From Poriferisphaera corsica (GTDB lineage: Bacteria; Planctomycetota; Phycisphaerae; Phycisphaerales; Phycisphaeraceae): a stretch of 64,000 nt of DNA. The translations under genes and the position numbers were made by a program. The DNA is taken from positions 496,001-560,000 of the forward strand of contig NZ_CP036425.1 of NCBI RefSeq assembly GCF_007747445.1. Reading direction: 5' to 3'. Every line of letters starts with the position of its first letter. Within the stretch, counting starts at the first letter, position 1. Shown piece by piece: positions 35,116 to 44,199 of the stretch. The notes below the pieces were generated by a model that had not been told where the DNA came from, made no database searches, and saw only the letters and a program-made list of their open reading frames with translations.

Positions 35116-36939
35116 TTATGCCTTGGAGCGAATATCCCAGCTATTGAGCAAGGCTTCGGTATCGATGTCAGGGTTGGCGTGCTTCATTGCAGCAGCGACA
35201 AGACCAAGGAACATCGGTTGTGGGTTGAGAGGGCGGCTGGTGAGTTCGGGGTGGAACTGTGCGCCGATGAAGTAGGGGTGTGTGTCTTTGGGTAGTTCGA
35301 GTATTTGCATGATGGGTTGCTCGGGATGACGGCCAGAGAAGATGAGACCGTTGGATTCGAGCTTTTCGATGAAGTTGGGGTCGACTTCGTAGCGATGGCG
35401 GAAGCGTTCACGGATGGTGAAGCCGTCGGCGTGAGGTTTGGAGGTGTAGTGATCGTCGTAGAGCTTGGCGGCGAGTGTTTGTGGTTTGACAAGGACGTCT
35501 TTGCCGCCGAGTCGCATGTTGCCGCCGAGACCTTCGATTTGTTTTTGTTCAGGGAGAAAGTCGATGACGGGTGCTGCGGTTTTTTGGTCGAATTCGGTGG
35601 AAGCAGCGTCTTTGAGATTGCAGACGTTGCGGGCGAATTCGACGACAGCCATTTGGAAGCCGAGACAAATGCCGAGGTATGGGACTTTGTTTTCACGGCA
35701 GTATTTGATGCATGCGATTTTGGATTCTGTGCCGCGATGTCCGAAGCCGCCGGGTACGACGATGCCGTCGAATTTTTTGAGTGCAGCGGGGATGTCGTCG
35801 GGCGCGATTTGTGTGGTGTCGAGCCAATCGAGTTCGATGTCTGCGCCGAGGTGTGTGGCGCAATGTTCGATGGCTTTGTCGATGGAGGCGTATGCGTCGC
35901 GGAGAGCGGCGTATTTGCCGGTGATACCGATTTTGATTTTGTGTGGGCGTTTGCTGTTGAGTTTTTTGATGTAGTTGCGCCAGCTGATGCGTGCTTCGTC
36001 TTCATGTACGACGTTGACGCGGTCGTGGAGGTTGAGCATGGTGAGGATTTGTGAGTCGAGGCCGGACTCGCGCATGGCATCGGGGATGGAGTAGATGGAA
36101 TCGCGGTCATGCATGGAGAAAACGCGCTTGATGGGCACGTTTGAGAACATGGCGATTTTCTGGCATGCGGATGCTTCGACAGGTTTTTGAGCGCGGACAG
36201 CGATGATGTCAGGCTGGATGCCTGCTTCCATGAGTTTTTTGAGGCCGAGCTGTGCGGCTTTGGACTTTTGCTCGCCGAGGGCAGGGGGCTCGATGACGTA
36301 AGTGAGTGCCACGAAGGAGACGGCTTTTTCGCCCTCTTCGAAGGCGAGTTCGCGGAGTGCTTCGATATAGAAGGAGTTTTCGTAGTCGCCAACTGTGCCG
36401 CCGACTTCGATGAAGATGACGTCTGCACGCTGCTTGAGGGCGAGTTCACGTAGGCGGTATTTCACCTCGCCGGTGACGTGTGGGATCATTTGAACGTCAC
36501 GGCCGAGATATCCGCCAGAGCGTTCACGGTCGAGGACGGTGCGGTAGATTTGGCCGGATGTGGTGTAATTGTCACGTGTGAGATTTTGGTCGAGGATGCG
36601 TTCGTAGGTCCCGAGGTCCATGTCGGTTTCGAGGCCGTCATCGAGGACGAAGACTTCGCCATGACGGTATGGGTTGAGGGTACCGGAGTCGATGTTGAGA
36701 TAGCCTTCCATTTTGATTGGAGCGATGGAGAGGCCTTTATCTTTGAGTAATTTGGCGAGGGAGGATGAGAAAATCCCTTTGCCGAGTCCGGAAATGACGG
36801 TTCCAAGGACGACGACGTACTTGTGGCGGCCTTTGATGTAGCCCTCGGGGATGGGGTTGAAAAACTCCGAGTCCTGAGTTTGGTGGCCAGCCTTGGTGAG
36901 TAGGTCTTGTGTGTCTTGGTTGGTTTGTTTGGTGGGCAT
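35116..36939 (-). CDS. pyrG: CTP synthase (divergent)
   Basis: CTP synthase aminates UTP to CTP with glutamine and ATP. Both parts are present: an N-terminal synthase domain (residues about 39-300) and a class I glutaminase (about 335-590) with Cys425 in YLGICLGFQ and QFHPEL carrying His and Glu. It is longer than usual (607 versus about 545 aa) because of a 38-residue N-terminal extension. Several signature residues differ: the usual SSLGKG loop reads SGLGKG (50-55), the KLDPY motif reads KMEGY (76-80), and the UTP-site KTKPTQ motif reads KSKAAQ (225-230). DGLETDMD and IEVGGTVGD are kept. Function as a CTP synthase is likely but these changes deserve testing. Confidence 0.88.
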   Translation of the reverse strand: MPTKQTNQDTQDLLTKAGHQTQDSEFFNPIPEGYIKGRHKYVVVLGTVISGLGKGIFSSSLAKLLKDKGLSIAPIKMEGYLNIDSGTLNPYRHGEVFVLDDGLETDMDLGTYERILDQNLTRDNYTTSGQIYRTVLDRERSGGYLGRDVQMIPHVTGEVKYRLRELALKQRADVIFIEVGGTVGDYENSFYIEALRELAFEEGEKAVSFVALTYVIEPPALGEQKSKAAQLGLKKLMEAGIQPDIIAVRAQKPVEASACQKIAMFSNVPIKRVFSMHDRDSIYSIPDAMRESGLDSQILTMLNLHDRVNVVHEDEARISWRNYIKKLNSKRPHKIKIGITGKYAALRDAYASIDKAIEHCATHLGADIELDWLDTTQIAPDDIPAALKKFDGIVVPGGFGHRGTESKIACIKYCRENKVPYLGICLGFQMAVVEFARNVCNLKDAASTEFDQKTAAPVIDFLPEQKQIEGLGGNMRLGGKDVLVKPQTLAAKLYDDHYTSKPHADGFTIRERFRHRYEVDPNFIEKLESNGLIFSGRHPEQPIMQILELPKDTHPYFIGAQFHPELTSRPLNPQPMFLGLVAAAMKHANPDIDTEALLNSWDIRSKA

Positions 36940-37341
36940 GTCCTACCGTACCACGGGGGAAGGGGCGATTCAAGTTGCCAGAGTCCTGTGTTTGTGGCTT
37001 GTGAATAATCATAGGTGCTAGATTGCCTAGGCGTTACAGAGGTATTTGGGGCTGGGGAAAAAAGTCGCTGAGTGGGGAATAAGAACGAAAGGGGTGCTGT
37101 TTACTGTATGGCCGAGACATGCGTGCAAGCGAGTGCTGTTCGGCAAAGCTTGTACGAAGTCTGTGTTGATTCGTCGTTCCTACTACAGCAGTATGTCTTA
37201 TAAGGTCATTTACCGGCACAACTAATTGAGATAAGAGATGCACACGGATGCTGAGAGCTGTTGTGTGCGCTCGTTAAGGGAGCTGCTTACATGGTGTGAG
37301 CGGCAGAAGCTATCACTTTTTCATATCAGGAGTCTGTGTTT
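36940..37341. other. Intergenic region between divergent pyrG and PEP-CTERM gene
   Basis: About 400 bases with no gene, repeat copy or clear regulatory element that I can support. Confidence 0.4.
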
Positions 37342-38163
37342 ATGTTGAAGAAAGTAAAAACGGCGTTTGTTACATCAATGGTTGCGGGAACGTTTGGCGT
37401 GATGGGTGTGGCGAATGCGTCAGGAATTGAAGTGACGGTCGAAAATCTTGCGGCGAGCAATGGATTCTTTTTAACGCCGACATGGGTTGGATTCCATGAT
37501 GGCTCGTTTGATGTTTATGATACGGATGCAAAAGCAAGTGCGGGTTTGGAGAGATTGGCAGAGGATGGTAATACATCGGTTCTGTCGAGTGAGTTTGCTG
37601 CGGTGACGACGCGTGGTGCGGGCGGTGTTGATGATGTGATTTTTGACGGCGGGCCGATTGCACCGGGTACAAGTGCGAGCAAGATGTTCGATGGTTTGGA
37701 TAAATTGGATAACCGCTACTTTTCATATGCGGCAATGGTCATTCCAACGAACGATGCGTTTATTGCTAATGGATCTCCATCTGCATATGCACTATTTAAT
37801 GATGCGGGTGAATTTACAGGCCCGATCGTGATTAATATTTATGGTAAAGATGTGTTGGATGCTGGTACGGAAGTGAACGATGAGTTTGGCGTTGCGTTTT
37901 TGACAGGTACAGGTGGCCAAACGTCGGCTGATCAAGGAAGTGTTGAGAGTAATCTGGTAGGCGCACATGCGGGCTTGCTTGATGGTGGTAATATTCTTGG
38001 CGGTACGACTGCTGCGGGTACTGTGTTTGGTGATGACATTATTGGTTCGGATACGTTATTAGCACGTATTACGATTAATCAACTGCCGGAGCCGTCATCA
38101 TTGGGGCTGCTTGGCTTGGCTGGTTTGGCGATTGTGGGACGTCGTCGAAAAACTCAAGGCTAA
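37342..38163 (+). CDS. Secreted spondin-domain protein with PEP-CTERM sorting signal
   Basis: The 273-aa precursor has a signal peptide ending near VANAS, then a spondin_N-like domain (IEVTVENLAASNGFFLTPTWVGFHDGSFDVYDTD ... SYAAMVIPTNDAF). The C-terminus is a textbook PEP-CTERM signal: PEPSSLGLLGLAGLAIVG followed by RRRK. Such proteins are processed by an exosortase and exported to the surface or biofilm matrix; no exosortase is encoded in this window. AGGAG at 37328-37332 lies 9 bases before ATG 37342, preferred over GTG 37336. A terminator follows. Confidence 0.9.
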   Translation: MLKKVKTAFVTSMVAGTFGVMGVANASGIEVTVENLAASNGFFLTPTWVGFHDGSFDVYDTDAKASAGLERLAEDGNTSVLSSEFAAVTTRGAGGVDDVIFDGGPIAPGTSASKMFDGLDKLDNRYFSYAAMVIPTNDAFIANGSPSAYALFNDAGEFTGPIVINIYGKDVLDAGTEVNDEFGVAFLTGTGGQTSADQGSVESNLVGAHAGLLDGGNILGGTTAAGTVFGDDIIGSDTLLARITINQLPEPSSLGLLGLAGLAIVGRRRKTQG

Positions 38164-38196
38164 GATAAATCTTAATGCTGAGACGAATTAAAATAA

Positions 38197-38224
38197 AAGC
38201 TGCTCCAGATGGGGCAGCTTTTTT
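38197..38224 (+). terminator. Terminator of the PEP-CTERM gene
   Basis: AAGCTGC and GCAGCTT pair, with an imperfect inner stem, then six T residues. Confidence 0.8.
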
Positions 38225-38244
38225 AGTTTTGATAGGTAGATGGT

Positions 38245-39009
38245 TTATTGGCTGTTGAAGCGATTGACGAAGGCTTCGTATTGCTCGGGGGTATCGATAC
38301 CGTGGTGTTGGACGTTGGCTTTGATGATGGCGATTGGGTAGCCGTGTTCGAGGGGGCGGAGTTGCTCGAGTTTTTCGGCGTTTTCGAGCGGTGTGGGTTC
38401 GAGATTAATGTAAGTGTTGAGGAAATCTGGGCGGTATGCGTACAGTCCGGGGTGCTTGAGTGGTTTGAGTGGGGTGTCGCCGTCACGGTTGTGAGGGATG
38501 AGTGAGCGTGAGAAGTAGATGGCGTGGCCTTTAAGGTTGGTGATGAGCTTGACGATGTTGGGGTTTGAGGGGTCTTCGTTTGGGGCAAAATCTGAGGCAA
38601 GGGTTGCCATGGGTGCGTTGGTATCGTCGTGCAAGCCGTTGATGAGCGTATCGATGACGTCGGGCTCTACTTCAGGTTCATCGCCTTGCACGTTGACGAT
38701 GATTTGAGGCATGATTTCGCTTTTTGAGTGGTATTCAGCTTTGAGCTTTTCGACGACTTCGGCGATACGCGATGTGCCGTTGGGATGGTCTTTGCGAGTC
38801 ATCATGGCTTCTGAGCCGCAATCTGTGACGGCGTCAAAGATGCGTTGATCATCAGTGGCAACGATGATGCGTACGACACGTTTTGTGCGGCGGACTTGCT
38901 CGATGACGTGTTGTATCAATGGTTTGCCGGTTTTGTTTGCAAGGGGCTTGCCGGGGAAGCGGGTTGAGTCGTAGCGGGCTGGGATGATGGCGATTGCTCG
39001 TGCGGACAT
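38245..39009 (-). CDS. kdsB: 3-deoxy-manno-octulosonate cytidylyltransferase
   Basis: KdsB couples Kdo to CMP before its transfer to lipid A. The 254-aa protein has IIPARYDSTRFPGKPLA at the N-terminus (CTP-binding Arg and Lys), VIVATDDQRIFDAV, MTRKDHPNGTSRIAEV with the Arg in the NGT(D/S)R motif, NVQGDEPEVEPDVID (metal-binding Asp), and HPGLYAYRPDFL. All are family landmarks. I prefer ATG 39009; the frame is open to a TTG six codons earlier. Together with lptB it supports an LPS-type outer membrane. The gene lies head to tail with the TPR gene, separated by a terminator. Confidence 0.95.
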   Translation of the reverse strand: MSARAIAIIPARYDSTRFPGKPLANKTGKPLIQHVIEQVRRTKRVVRIIVATDDQRIFDAVTDCGSEAMMTRKDHPNGTSRIAEVVEKLKAEYHSKSEIMPQIIVNVQGDEPEVEPDVIDTLINGLHDDTNAPMATLASDFAPNEDPSNPNIVKLITNLKGHAIYFSRSLIPHNRDGDTPLKPLKHPGLYAYRPDFLNTYINLEPTPLENAEKLEQLRPLEHGYPIAIIKANVQHHGIDTPEQYEAFVNRFNSQ

Positions 39010-39059
39010 TTTTGTTTTCCAATCCAACTAACAGGTCGATAGATGGTTGATATTGTTTT

Positions 39060-39088
39060 ATTGAAAAGCCCACGATGTCGTGGGCCTT
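39060..39088 (-). terminator. Terminator of the TPR gene
   Basis: On the minus strand GCCCACGA and TCGTGGGC pair over 8 bp around a 2-base loop and TTTT follows. Confidence 0.8.
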
Positions 39089-39125
39089 GGTGGTCTTGGT
39101 TGTAAAAACGGCAAGTAAGGAAAAC

Positions 39126-40613
39126 TTAAGAAAGCTTATCGACGAGAGCGCGAAGTTTATTCATGCGGTCTTTAATGTCGCGGTAGTTGATGTTGGCTTG
39201 AAGGATGTTCGAGCCGATATCACGTGCTTCTTTGGCGAGTTCTACGTTTTCCTTCTTAGTTGCGGCTTTTTCAAGTGCATCCATGAGGAGATAGTTTAGG
39301 TCGAGTGCGATGCGGTCGTCGGGTACCTTGTGGTTCTGAATACCTTCCTTGAGGGTGTCGATGGCTTCGTCGGCCCAGCCTTTTTTGAGGTAGCAGTCGC
39401 CGAGGAAGTAAGACGCGATAGAACGGCGTTTGGGATCTTGTTTGGCGATCTGGAATGTGCCGATGGCATCATCGATCATGCCTGCCTGATGTTGGCGACG
39501 ACCCAGTTCGAACTTGAGGCCCAGGTCGGTTGGGTAATTCTTAACGCGTTCATCGTATTCTTTGAGATCAAAGACAAGCTGCTGCTTACGTGCTTCTTGG
39601 TAATCCTTCTTGAGCTGCTCGTTGCTGGTGTCGTCTTGGAGTTGCTCGCGGAGTGCACGGATTTTGCGGTTGGTCTGCTTCATGAGGATATCGCCAATTT
39701 TAACTTTGTAGCGATATTGACTGGTTTCATCGAAGACAGATTGGTAGATGTCGATGGCTTCGTTTTCCGAGTCCATTTCTTCTTTGCGGAGAAGCGCATC
39801 TGCGAGTTTGAGTTTACGGTCGGTGTCGTTGGGTTCTTCTTCGACATCAGCACGTTTGGCGGCAATGAGCTGATCGAGTTGGGAGAGTGTGACGGTGGTT
39901 GCGTTTTCGATTTCAGTGATGGCTTGGCCTTCTTCGTCACGGATGTTGTCACGGAAGGAGCCGCTGCCGCTATCACGTCTCATACTGTATTCAGCAGCTT
40001 CGAGTTGTTTGAGTTGGAAACGAAGTTTGTCGTTGTTGGAGTTGTTGCGTACGAGCCATTTGGAGGCTTCGACGGCTTTGTCATAAGCGCCGATTTCAGC
40101 AAAAAGCTCCAAGGCGGTTTTGTAGAGCTTGTCGCTTTTCTTTTGTTGGGTGTTGAAATCGATGAGCTGTGACCCGATCCAATAGGCAACGTCTTCGATC
40201 ATGAGATCGTCGTTGTCTTCTTCAACGGAGTCGACTGCGTTTTTCATGAAATCGGCCATGAGATCGCAGTTGAGCATATCCTTGAGCCAAATTTTTTCGG
40301 CGTGAAGCATTTTTTCGATAGGGGTGGAGCCGCCGCCTTTCATTTTTTCCATGAAGGAAGCGGGTTTGCCGCCACCGACTTTGCGGCGTTTGGCAACGTC
40401 GAGCAATGCGTCATGAACCTGCATGTTGTCAGGGTCATGCTTTAGACCACTGATGTACATTTCGATGGCACCATCGTAGTTGCGTGAGTCAGCATAGGTG
40501 TTTGCGTGCTCGAAGAAGCGTCGTGCTTTTTTGAGGTCGCGTTTGAAGCCGCTGGCTTTTGGTTTGGACTTCGTCTTGGTTTGATCTTCAGTTTTCTTGC
40601 CGAATAGAGCCAA
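39126..40613 (-). CDS. Tetratricopeptide repeat protein
   Basis: The 495-aa product is almost entirely helical. TPR-type units are visible near residues 30-70 (ARRFFEHANTYADSRNYDGAIEMYISGLKHDPDN), 170-205 and 390-445 (ELGRRQHQAGMIDDAIGTFQIAKQD; SYFLGDCYLKKGWADEAIDTLKEGI). The N-terminus is Lys-rich (FGKKTEDQTKTKSKPKASG) with no signal peptide, so it is probably cytoplasmic. TPR proteins act as scaffolds; no partner is indicated by the neighbours. The gene has its own terminator and diverges from dapB. Confidence 0.85.
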   Translation of the reverse strand: MALFGKKTEDQTKTKSKPKASGFKRDLKKARRFFEHANTYADSRNYDGAIEMYISGLKHDPDNMQVHDALLDVAKRRKVGGGKPASFMEKMKGGGSTPIEKMLHAEKIWLKDMLNCDLMADFMKNAVDSVEEDNDDLMIEDVAYWIGSQLIDFNTQQKKSDKLYKTALELFAEIGAYDKAVEASKWLVRNNSNNDKLRFQLKQLEAAEYSMRRDSGSGSFRDNIRDEEGQAITEIENATTVTLSQLDQLIAAKRADVEEEPNDTDRKLKLADALLRKEEMDSENEAIDIYQSVFDETSQYRYKVKIGDILMKQTNRKIRALREQLQDDTSNEQLKKDYQEARKQQLVFDLKEYDERVKNYPTDLGLKFELGRRQHQAGMIDDAIGTFQIAKQDPKRRSIASYFLGDCYLKKGWADEAIDTLKEGIQNHKVPDDRIALDLNYLLMDALEKAATKKENVELAKEARDIGSNILQANINYRDIKDRMNKLRALVDKLS

Positions 40614-41015
40614 GGTATCACTCGCTAAAACTTGAGGTTTACATGATGATGTCAGGGGACCGGTTTAATCGCTTGATACAAGCCTTTGTGGTGGGGCAAC
40701 AGGCGGGGGTATGGCGGCAGTATCACTGGAATGCGTTTAATTCGGTGTGCAGACGCGGTTTAACCATGTTCTGCTTGTGTCAATTTTAACGCATATTCCC
40801 GTTGCTGTATACCAAATGTGCCTCGGAAAGGGTCATGAACGTGTGTAGTTTCGTCATATTCGCTGTGAATAGCCTAGCTTGACGTCTAAACACGAGTAGA
40901 TGGGGCAGGGTTGGCAGGTGGTATGTGTGTATTTGATCATAATCGATGGTGCTATTATGTTGCACTGGTTTCCTGTAGAACCCGAGATAGATTGATATAA
41001 GAATGGTGGTGTGAC
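40614..41015. other. Intergenic region between the TPR gene and dapB
   Basis: About 400 bases between divergent genes. No RNA gene or repeat copy was seen; a TATTAT near 40958 could be a -10 element for dapB but lacks a convincing -35. Confidence 0.4.
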
Positions 41016-41822
41016 ATGACTAAAGTCGCAATATTTGGCGCAAATGGCCGTATGGGTCGTCGATTGGTGGCTCTAGCAACAGAGATGGAGGGATTATCTG
41101 TTGTGGCTGGGGTTGATGGTGCCGGCTCGCCACAGATCGGTGAGGATATTGGAGTGTTGGCAGGTGTTGGTGAGTTGGGCGTACCACTAACGGACCAATT
41201 GTGTGGGGATGTAGAAGTGGATGTTGTGATTGATTTCTCGGTTCCTGCAGCGTTGGCTGGGGTGATTGAGGAGTGTTGTAAGCGGAAGTTGCCGCTTGTA
41301 ATCGGTACGACTGGGATCGGGGATGAGCATCAAGCCATGATTGATGAAGCGGGTCAGCGGATTCCGATTATTTGGGCGTCGAATTTTTCGTTGGTGGTTA
41401 ACGTGCTGAACGTGCTTGCTGGTAAGGCGGCTCAATTACTCGGTTCAGATTTTGATATTGAGATTATGGAAGCACATCATCGCTTTAAGAAGGATGCACC
41501 ATCAGGGACCGCGATCACGCTTGCAAAGCATATCTGTGATGCGAGTGATCATGATTTTGATCGAGATGTTGTTTTTGAGCGCCATGGTGACGATTGCCTT
41601 CGTCAGCCCAATGAGATTACGATTCAGACGCTACGTGTTGGTGATCATCCGGGCGAGCATACTGCGTATTTCGCGACTCTCGGTGAACGATTGGAAATCA
41701 AGCATGTCTCAACATCACGTGATTCGTATGTGATTGGAGCGTTGAAAGCGGCAAAGTGGTTATCGCTACAGAGTGCGGGGCGATATACGATGTCGGATGT
41801 ACTAAAGCTTGATCGTGTCTAA
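41016..41822 (+). CDS. dapB: 4-hydroxy-tetrahydrodipicolinate reductase
   Basis: DapB reduces the dihydrodipicolinate intermediate in lysine and diaminopimelate synthesis. Seen: the NAD(P)H loop GANGRMGRRLV (residues 8-18), VVIDFSVPAAL, VIGTTGIG, and the catalytic EIMEAHHRFKKDAPSGTA segment with the His-His pair and Lys, then HTAYFATLGERLEIKH near the C-terminus. Length 268 aa is normal. Start ATG 41016. dapA is not adjacent. It is followed by the WecA-like gene after 130 bases. Confidence 0.95.
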   Translation: MTKVAIFGANGRMGRRLVALATEMEGLSVVAGVDGAGSPQIGEDIGVLAGVGELGVPLTDQLCGDVEVDVVIDFSVPAALAGVIEECCKRKLPLVIGTTGIGDEHQAMIDEAGQRIPIIWASNFSLVVNVLNVLAGKAAQLLGSDFDIEIMEAHHRFKKDAPSGTAITLAKHICDASDHDFDRDVVFERHGDDCLRQPNEITIQTLRVGDHPGEHTAYFATLGERLEIKHVSTSRDSYVIGALKAAKWLSLQSAGRYTMSDVLKLDRV

Positions 41823-41952
41823 GGTGAATGTTGATTTTACATTAATGATTCAGGCGATCGCCAGTGCATCGGCTAGCGGGTACACTATGTGGGTCTTGCT
41901 TTAGCATATTTCAGTGATATAAATTCTACTTATCTAATCGAATAGTCATCTG

Positions 41953-43089
41953 ATGATCTGGATCTGTTTATCATTTATTGCGATATCATTTTTGATCGGT
42001 TTTCCGATTCTTGCTGTCATTTTGTACGCATCACGGCGAGTAGGGCTGCTTGATCAGGTTGGTTTAGAATCACATAAGCGACATCAAGTACCCGTTCCAA
42101 ATACCGGTGGGCTTGGGATTTTTTGGGCGGTAGCGATCCCGATGATCCTTGTACTGTTTGGTATCTGGATTATTCAGCCCGAGACCTATGCGGAGTATGT
42201 GCCGCAGTTGTATGCACATTTGCCGGGGCTAAGATCGCGTACATCTATGGGAGGGGTGGTGCTGATTGCATTAGCGGTATTACATTTGATGGGGATAATT
42301 GACGATCGTAAGCCGTTGGGACCGTACATTAAACTGGCCGTGCAGTTATCCGTTTCAGCTGCATTGGTGATTGTTGCTGATATGCGTGTGTTGCAGTTTC
42401 TCGAGACGCCAGAATTGTTGGGCGGCTTGGGCTATGTCATTTCGATTGTGGTTTCGATCGTTTGGTTTACCGTGATTATTAATGCGTTCAACATGCTTGA
42501 TAATATGGATGGATTGTCAGCTGGTGTGGCGATGATATGTACCGCGATCTATCTATCGGCAACCATTATCAGTGGGCAGTGGTTTGTCGCATCGTTAGCG
42601 GCGATGTTACTGGGTGCGTTACTTGCATTTCTTTGCTTTAACTTTCCGCCAGCGAAGATGTTTATGGGGGATGGCGGATCTTTGGTGATTGGGATGCTGA
42701 TCGGTGTACTGTCTGTTCGTACGACATACTTTGATCCTGCGTCTGTGGTGAGGCCGGGTCATTGGTATGGCGTTTTGATGCCGTTAATGATTTTGGCGAT
42801 TCCGCTTTATGACTTTGTTTCTGTCACCTTGATTCGGTTGGCACAGGGGCGCTCTCCATTTACTGGAGATCATCAACACTTTTCACATCGGCTTGTGGCG
42901 AAGGGTTTATCGCGTCGTGCTGCGGTACTGATTATTTGGCTATGTACTGTTGTGACCGGGTTGTCGGGAATAATGCTTGGCACTTTGGATAAATGGCAAG
43001 CAATATTGGCGGCTATTAATTCATTGGCTGTGATCGTATTGCTCGCGATTCTAGAGCATACAACATCACGGGCTGATCGTCTCAATTGA
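41953..43089 (+). CDS. wecA: WecA/MraY-family undecaprenyl-phosphate sugar-1-phosphate transferase
   Basis: This polytopic enzyme attaches a sugar phosphate (commonly GlcNAc-1-P) to undecaprenyl phosphate, starting a surface polysaccharide. The 378-aa sequence has about ten membrane segments and the superfamily motifs: GIIDDRKPLGPYIKL (DD Mg-binding), NAFNMLDNMDGLSAGVA, FMGDGGSLVIG, and SPFTGDHQHFSHRLV in the C-terminal cytoplasmic loop. The HQHxxHR ending favours WecA/TagO over MraY. Its last 24 bases overlap the convergent gene end on the minus strand. Sugar specificity is not determined by sequence alone. Confidence 0.9.
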   Translation: MIWICLSFIAISFLIGFPILAVILYASRRVGLLDQVGLESHKRHQVPVPNTGGLGIFWAVAIPMILVLFGIWIIQPETYAEYVPQLYAHLPGLRSRTSMGGVVLIALAVLHLMGIIDDRKPLGPYIKLAVQLSVSAALVIVADMRVLQFLETPELLGGLGYVISIVVSIVWFTVIINAFNMLDNMDGLSAGVAMICTAIYLSATIISGQWFVASLAAMLLGALLAFLCFNFPPAKMFMGDGGSLVIGMLIGVLSVRTTYFDPASVVRPGHWYGVLMPLMILAIPLYDFVSVTLIRLAQGRSPFTGDHQHFSHRLVAKGLSRRAAVLIIWLCTVVTGLSGIMLGTLDKWQAILAAINSLAVIVLLAILEHTTSRADRLN

Positions 43090-43725
43090 ATTGGTCGGTA
43101 TTGGAGCGGCTTGTTGTGGTGGAAGTGTTGGAATATTGCTTGAACGGATCAGTCTAAAGTTTTTACCATTTTGCGTTACTTCCCATTCAGAATGAAGTGT
43201 TTGTTTCCAAATGCCATACATGCCGACCAGATCCTCACTTTGATAGATATCGTCTAATCCATGGCTATACGCTGTCGGGATAACATAGAAAGACATTTCA
43301 ATATCGATATTGCAGATGCCGTTCATGATACGATTTTTACAATGGAATAAACTTGCAGTATCTGCGAGGCCATAGGGATAACCGTTGATCAAGTTCATCG
43401 GTAAACCATCATAGGCCACCTTATCTACGTAAGCTTTGATCTGGAAAACATCATCCCATGGCGTGTCCTGACTGGTACGAGATGTTCGGGTTTGGCCTGA
43501 AAACCTCAATGCGTAAGTGTAGGCTGGTGAATCATCATAAAAACGATAAGTGATACTTTCTATCGCAATTGGACGATACCTCATTTTCGCGATGTGGACG
43601 ATACTCTGTGTGTTGAGTGTTCCTTTCTCCAAAGCAAGTTTGAATACCGGTACGATAAATCTATCGGAATTTCCTAGATTTGTTGATTGTAACTTTGTTT
43701 GATATCGCTTAATGATCACATTCAT
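43066..43725 (-). CDS. C-terminal part of an interrupted zinc-ribbon membrane protein
   Basis: A 219-codon frame from ATG 43725. It has no signal peptide or known domain; a Pro/Gln-rich C-terminus overlaps the end of the wecA-like gene by 24 bases. It is in the same reading frame as the upstream 141-aa gene: sixteen codons join its ATG to the TGA at 43774-43776, and those codons read as a plausible continuation (QELAARIRDDHITSED). It is therefore more likely the ectodomain of one protein broken by a stop codon than an independent gene. If translated alone it would need restart at ATG 43725, which has only a weak GAAG upstream. Confidence 0.6.
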   Translation of the reverse strand: MNVIIKRYQTKLQSTNLGNSDRFIVPVFKLALEKGTLNTQSIVHIAKMRYRPIAIESITYRFYDDSPAYTYALRFSGQTRTSRTSQDTPWDDVFQIKAYVDKVAYDGLPMNLINGYPYGLADTASLFHCKNRIMNGICNIDIEMSFYVIPTAYSHGLDDIYQSEDLVGMYGIWKQTLHSEWEVTQNGKNFRLIRSSNIPTLPPQQAAPIPTNSIETISP

Positions 43726-43773
43726 GTCTTCAGAAGTGATATGATCATCTCGGATTCTTGCTGCGAGTTCTTG

Positions 43774-44199
43774 TCAAAGCAGTGGGTTTTCAAATTGTGT
43801 TTGGAATTGTAAAAGAAACACATCATTTTTGAGCGATTGATATATTCTTTCTAATCTGGCAATATTCTTTTTGGGAACAGTTATTGCGGCATAGCTAAAC
43901 AAGCCAAGCCATGGCAGAGCTAGTAACAGTAATCCAATTAATAGCGGCCGTAGTGAAATTGCACGCTGGAAGTGAATATTCTTTGAATCGCTCAGATCGT
44001 TATCACAATGTTGGCATGTTTCAGTGAAAGGTGCAGATGACAAGGTAACATGCTTATGGCATTGATTACATTGAGGTTTAAAGGGGGATCGACTAAAAAT
44101 TCCCGAGAAGAGAAGAATCAGTACACCGGATAATGTTGGAATGTATATCCAGATGATCCAATTTAACCAAGGTATTTGCTGGAGCCAATCCGATATCAT
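43774..44199 (-). CDS. N-terminal part of interrupted TM-zinc ribbon-TM membrane protein
   Basis: The 141-aa piece has a transmembrane helix at about residues 12-34, a cytoplasmic zinc ribbon (C44-x2-C47 and C62-x2-C65), and a second helix at about 82-104, then stops at a TGA. The layout copies that of the upstream gene product (helix, CxxC...CxxC ribbon, helix, large outer domain). Its ATG overlaps the stop of that gene in an ATGA, so the two are translationally coupled. The missing outer domain is encoded immediately past the TGA in the same frame. It is either a recent nonsense mutation, a sequencing error or a recoded stop. Confidence 0.7.
   Translation of the reverse strand: MISDWLQQIPWLNWIIWIYIPTLSGVLILLFSGIFSRSPFKPQCNQCHKHVTLSSAPFTETCQHCDNDLSDSKNIHFQRAISLRPLLIGLLLLALPWLGLFSYAAITVPKKNIARLERIYQSLKNDVFLLQFQTQFENPLL

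Noticed and set aside
43770-43830. Selenocysteine insertion at the in-frame TGA (43774-43776)
   Set aside because: No convincing SECIS-like hairpin was seen just after the TGA, and the protein family has no known selenocysteine site. A nonsense mutation or sequence error is simpler.
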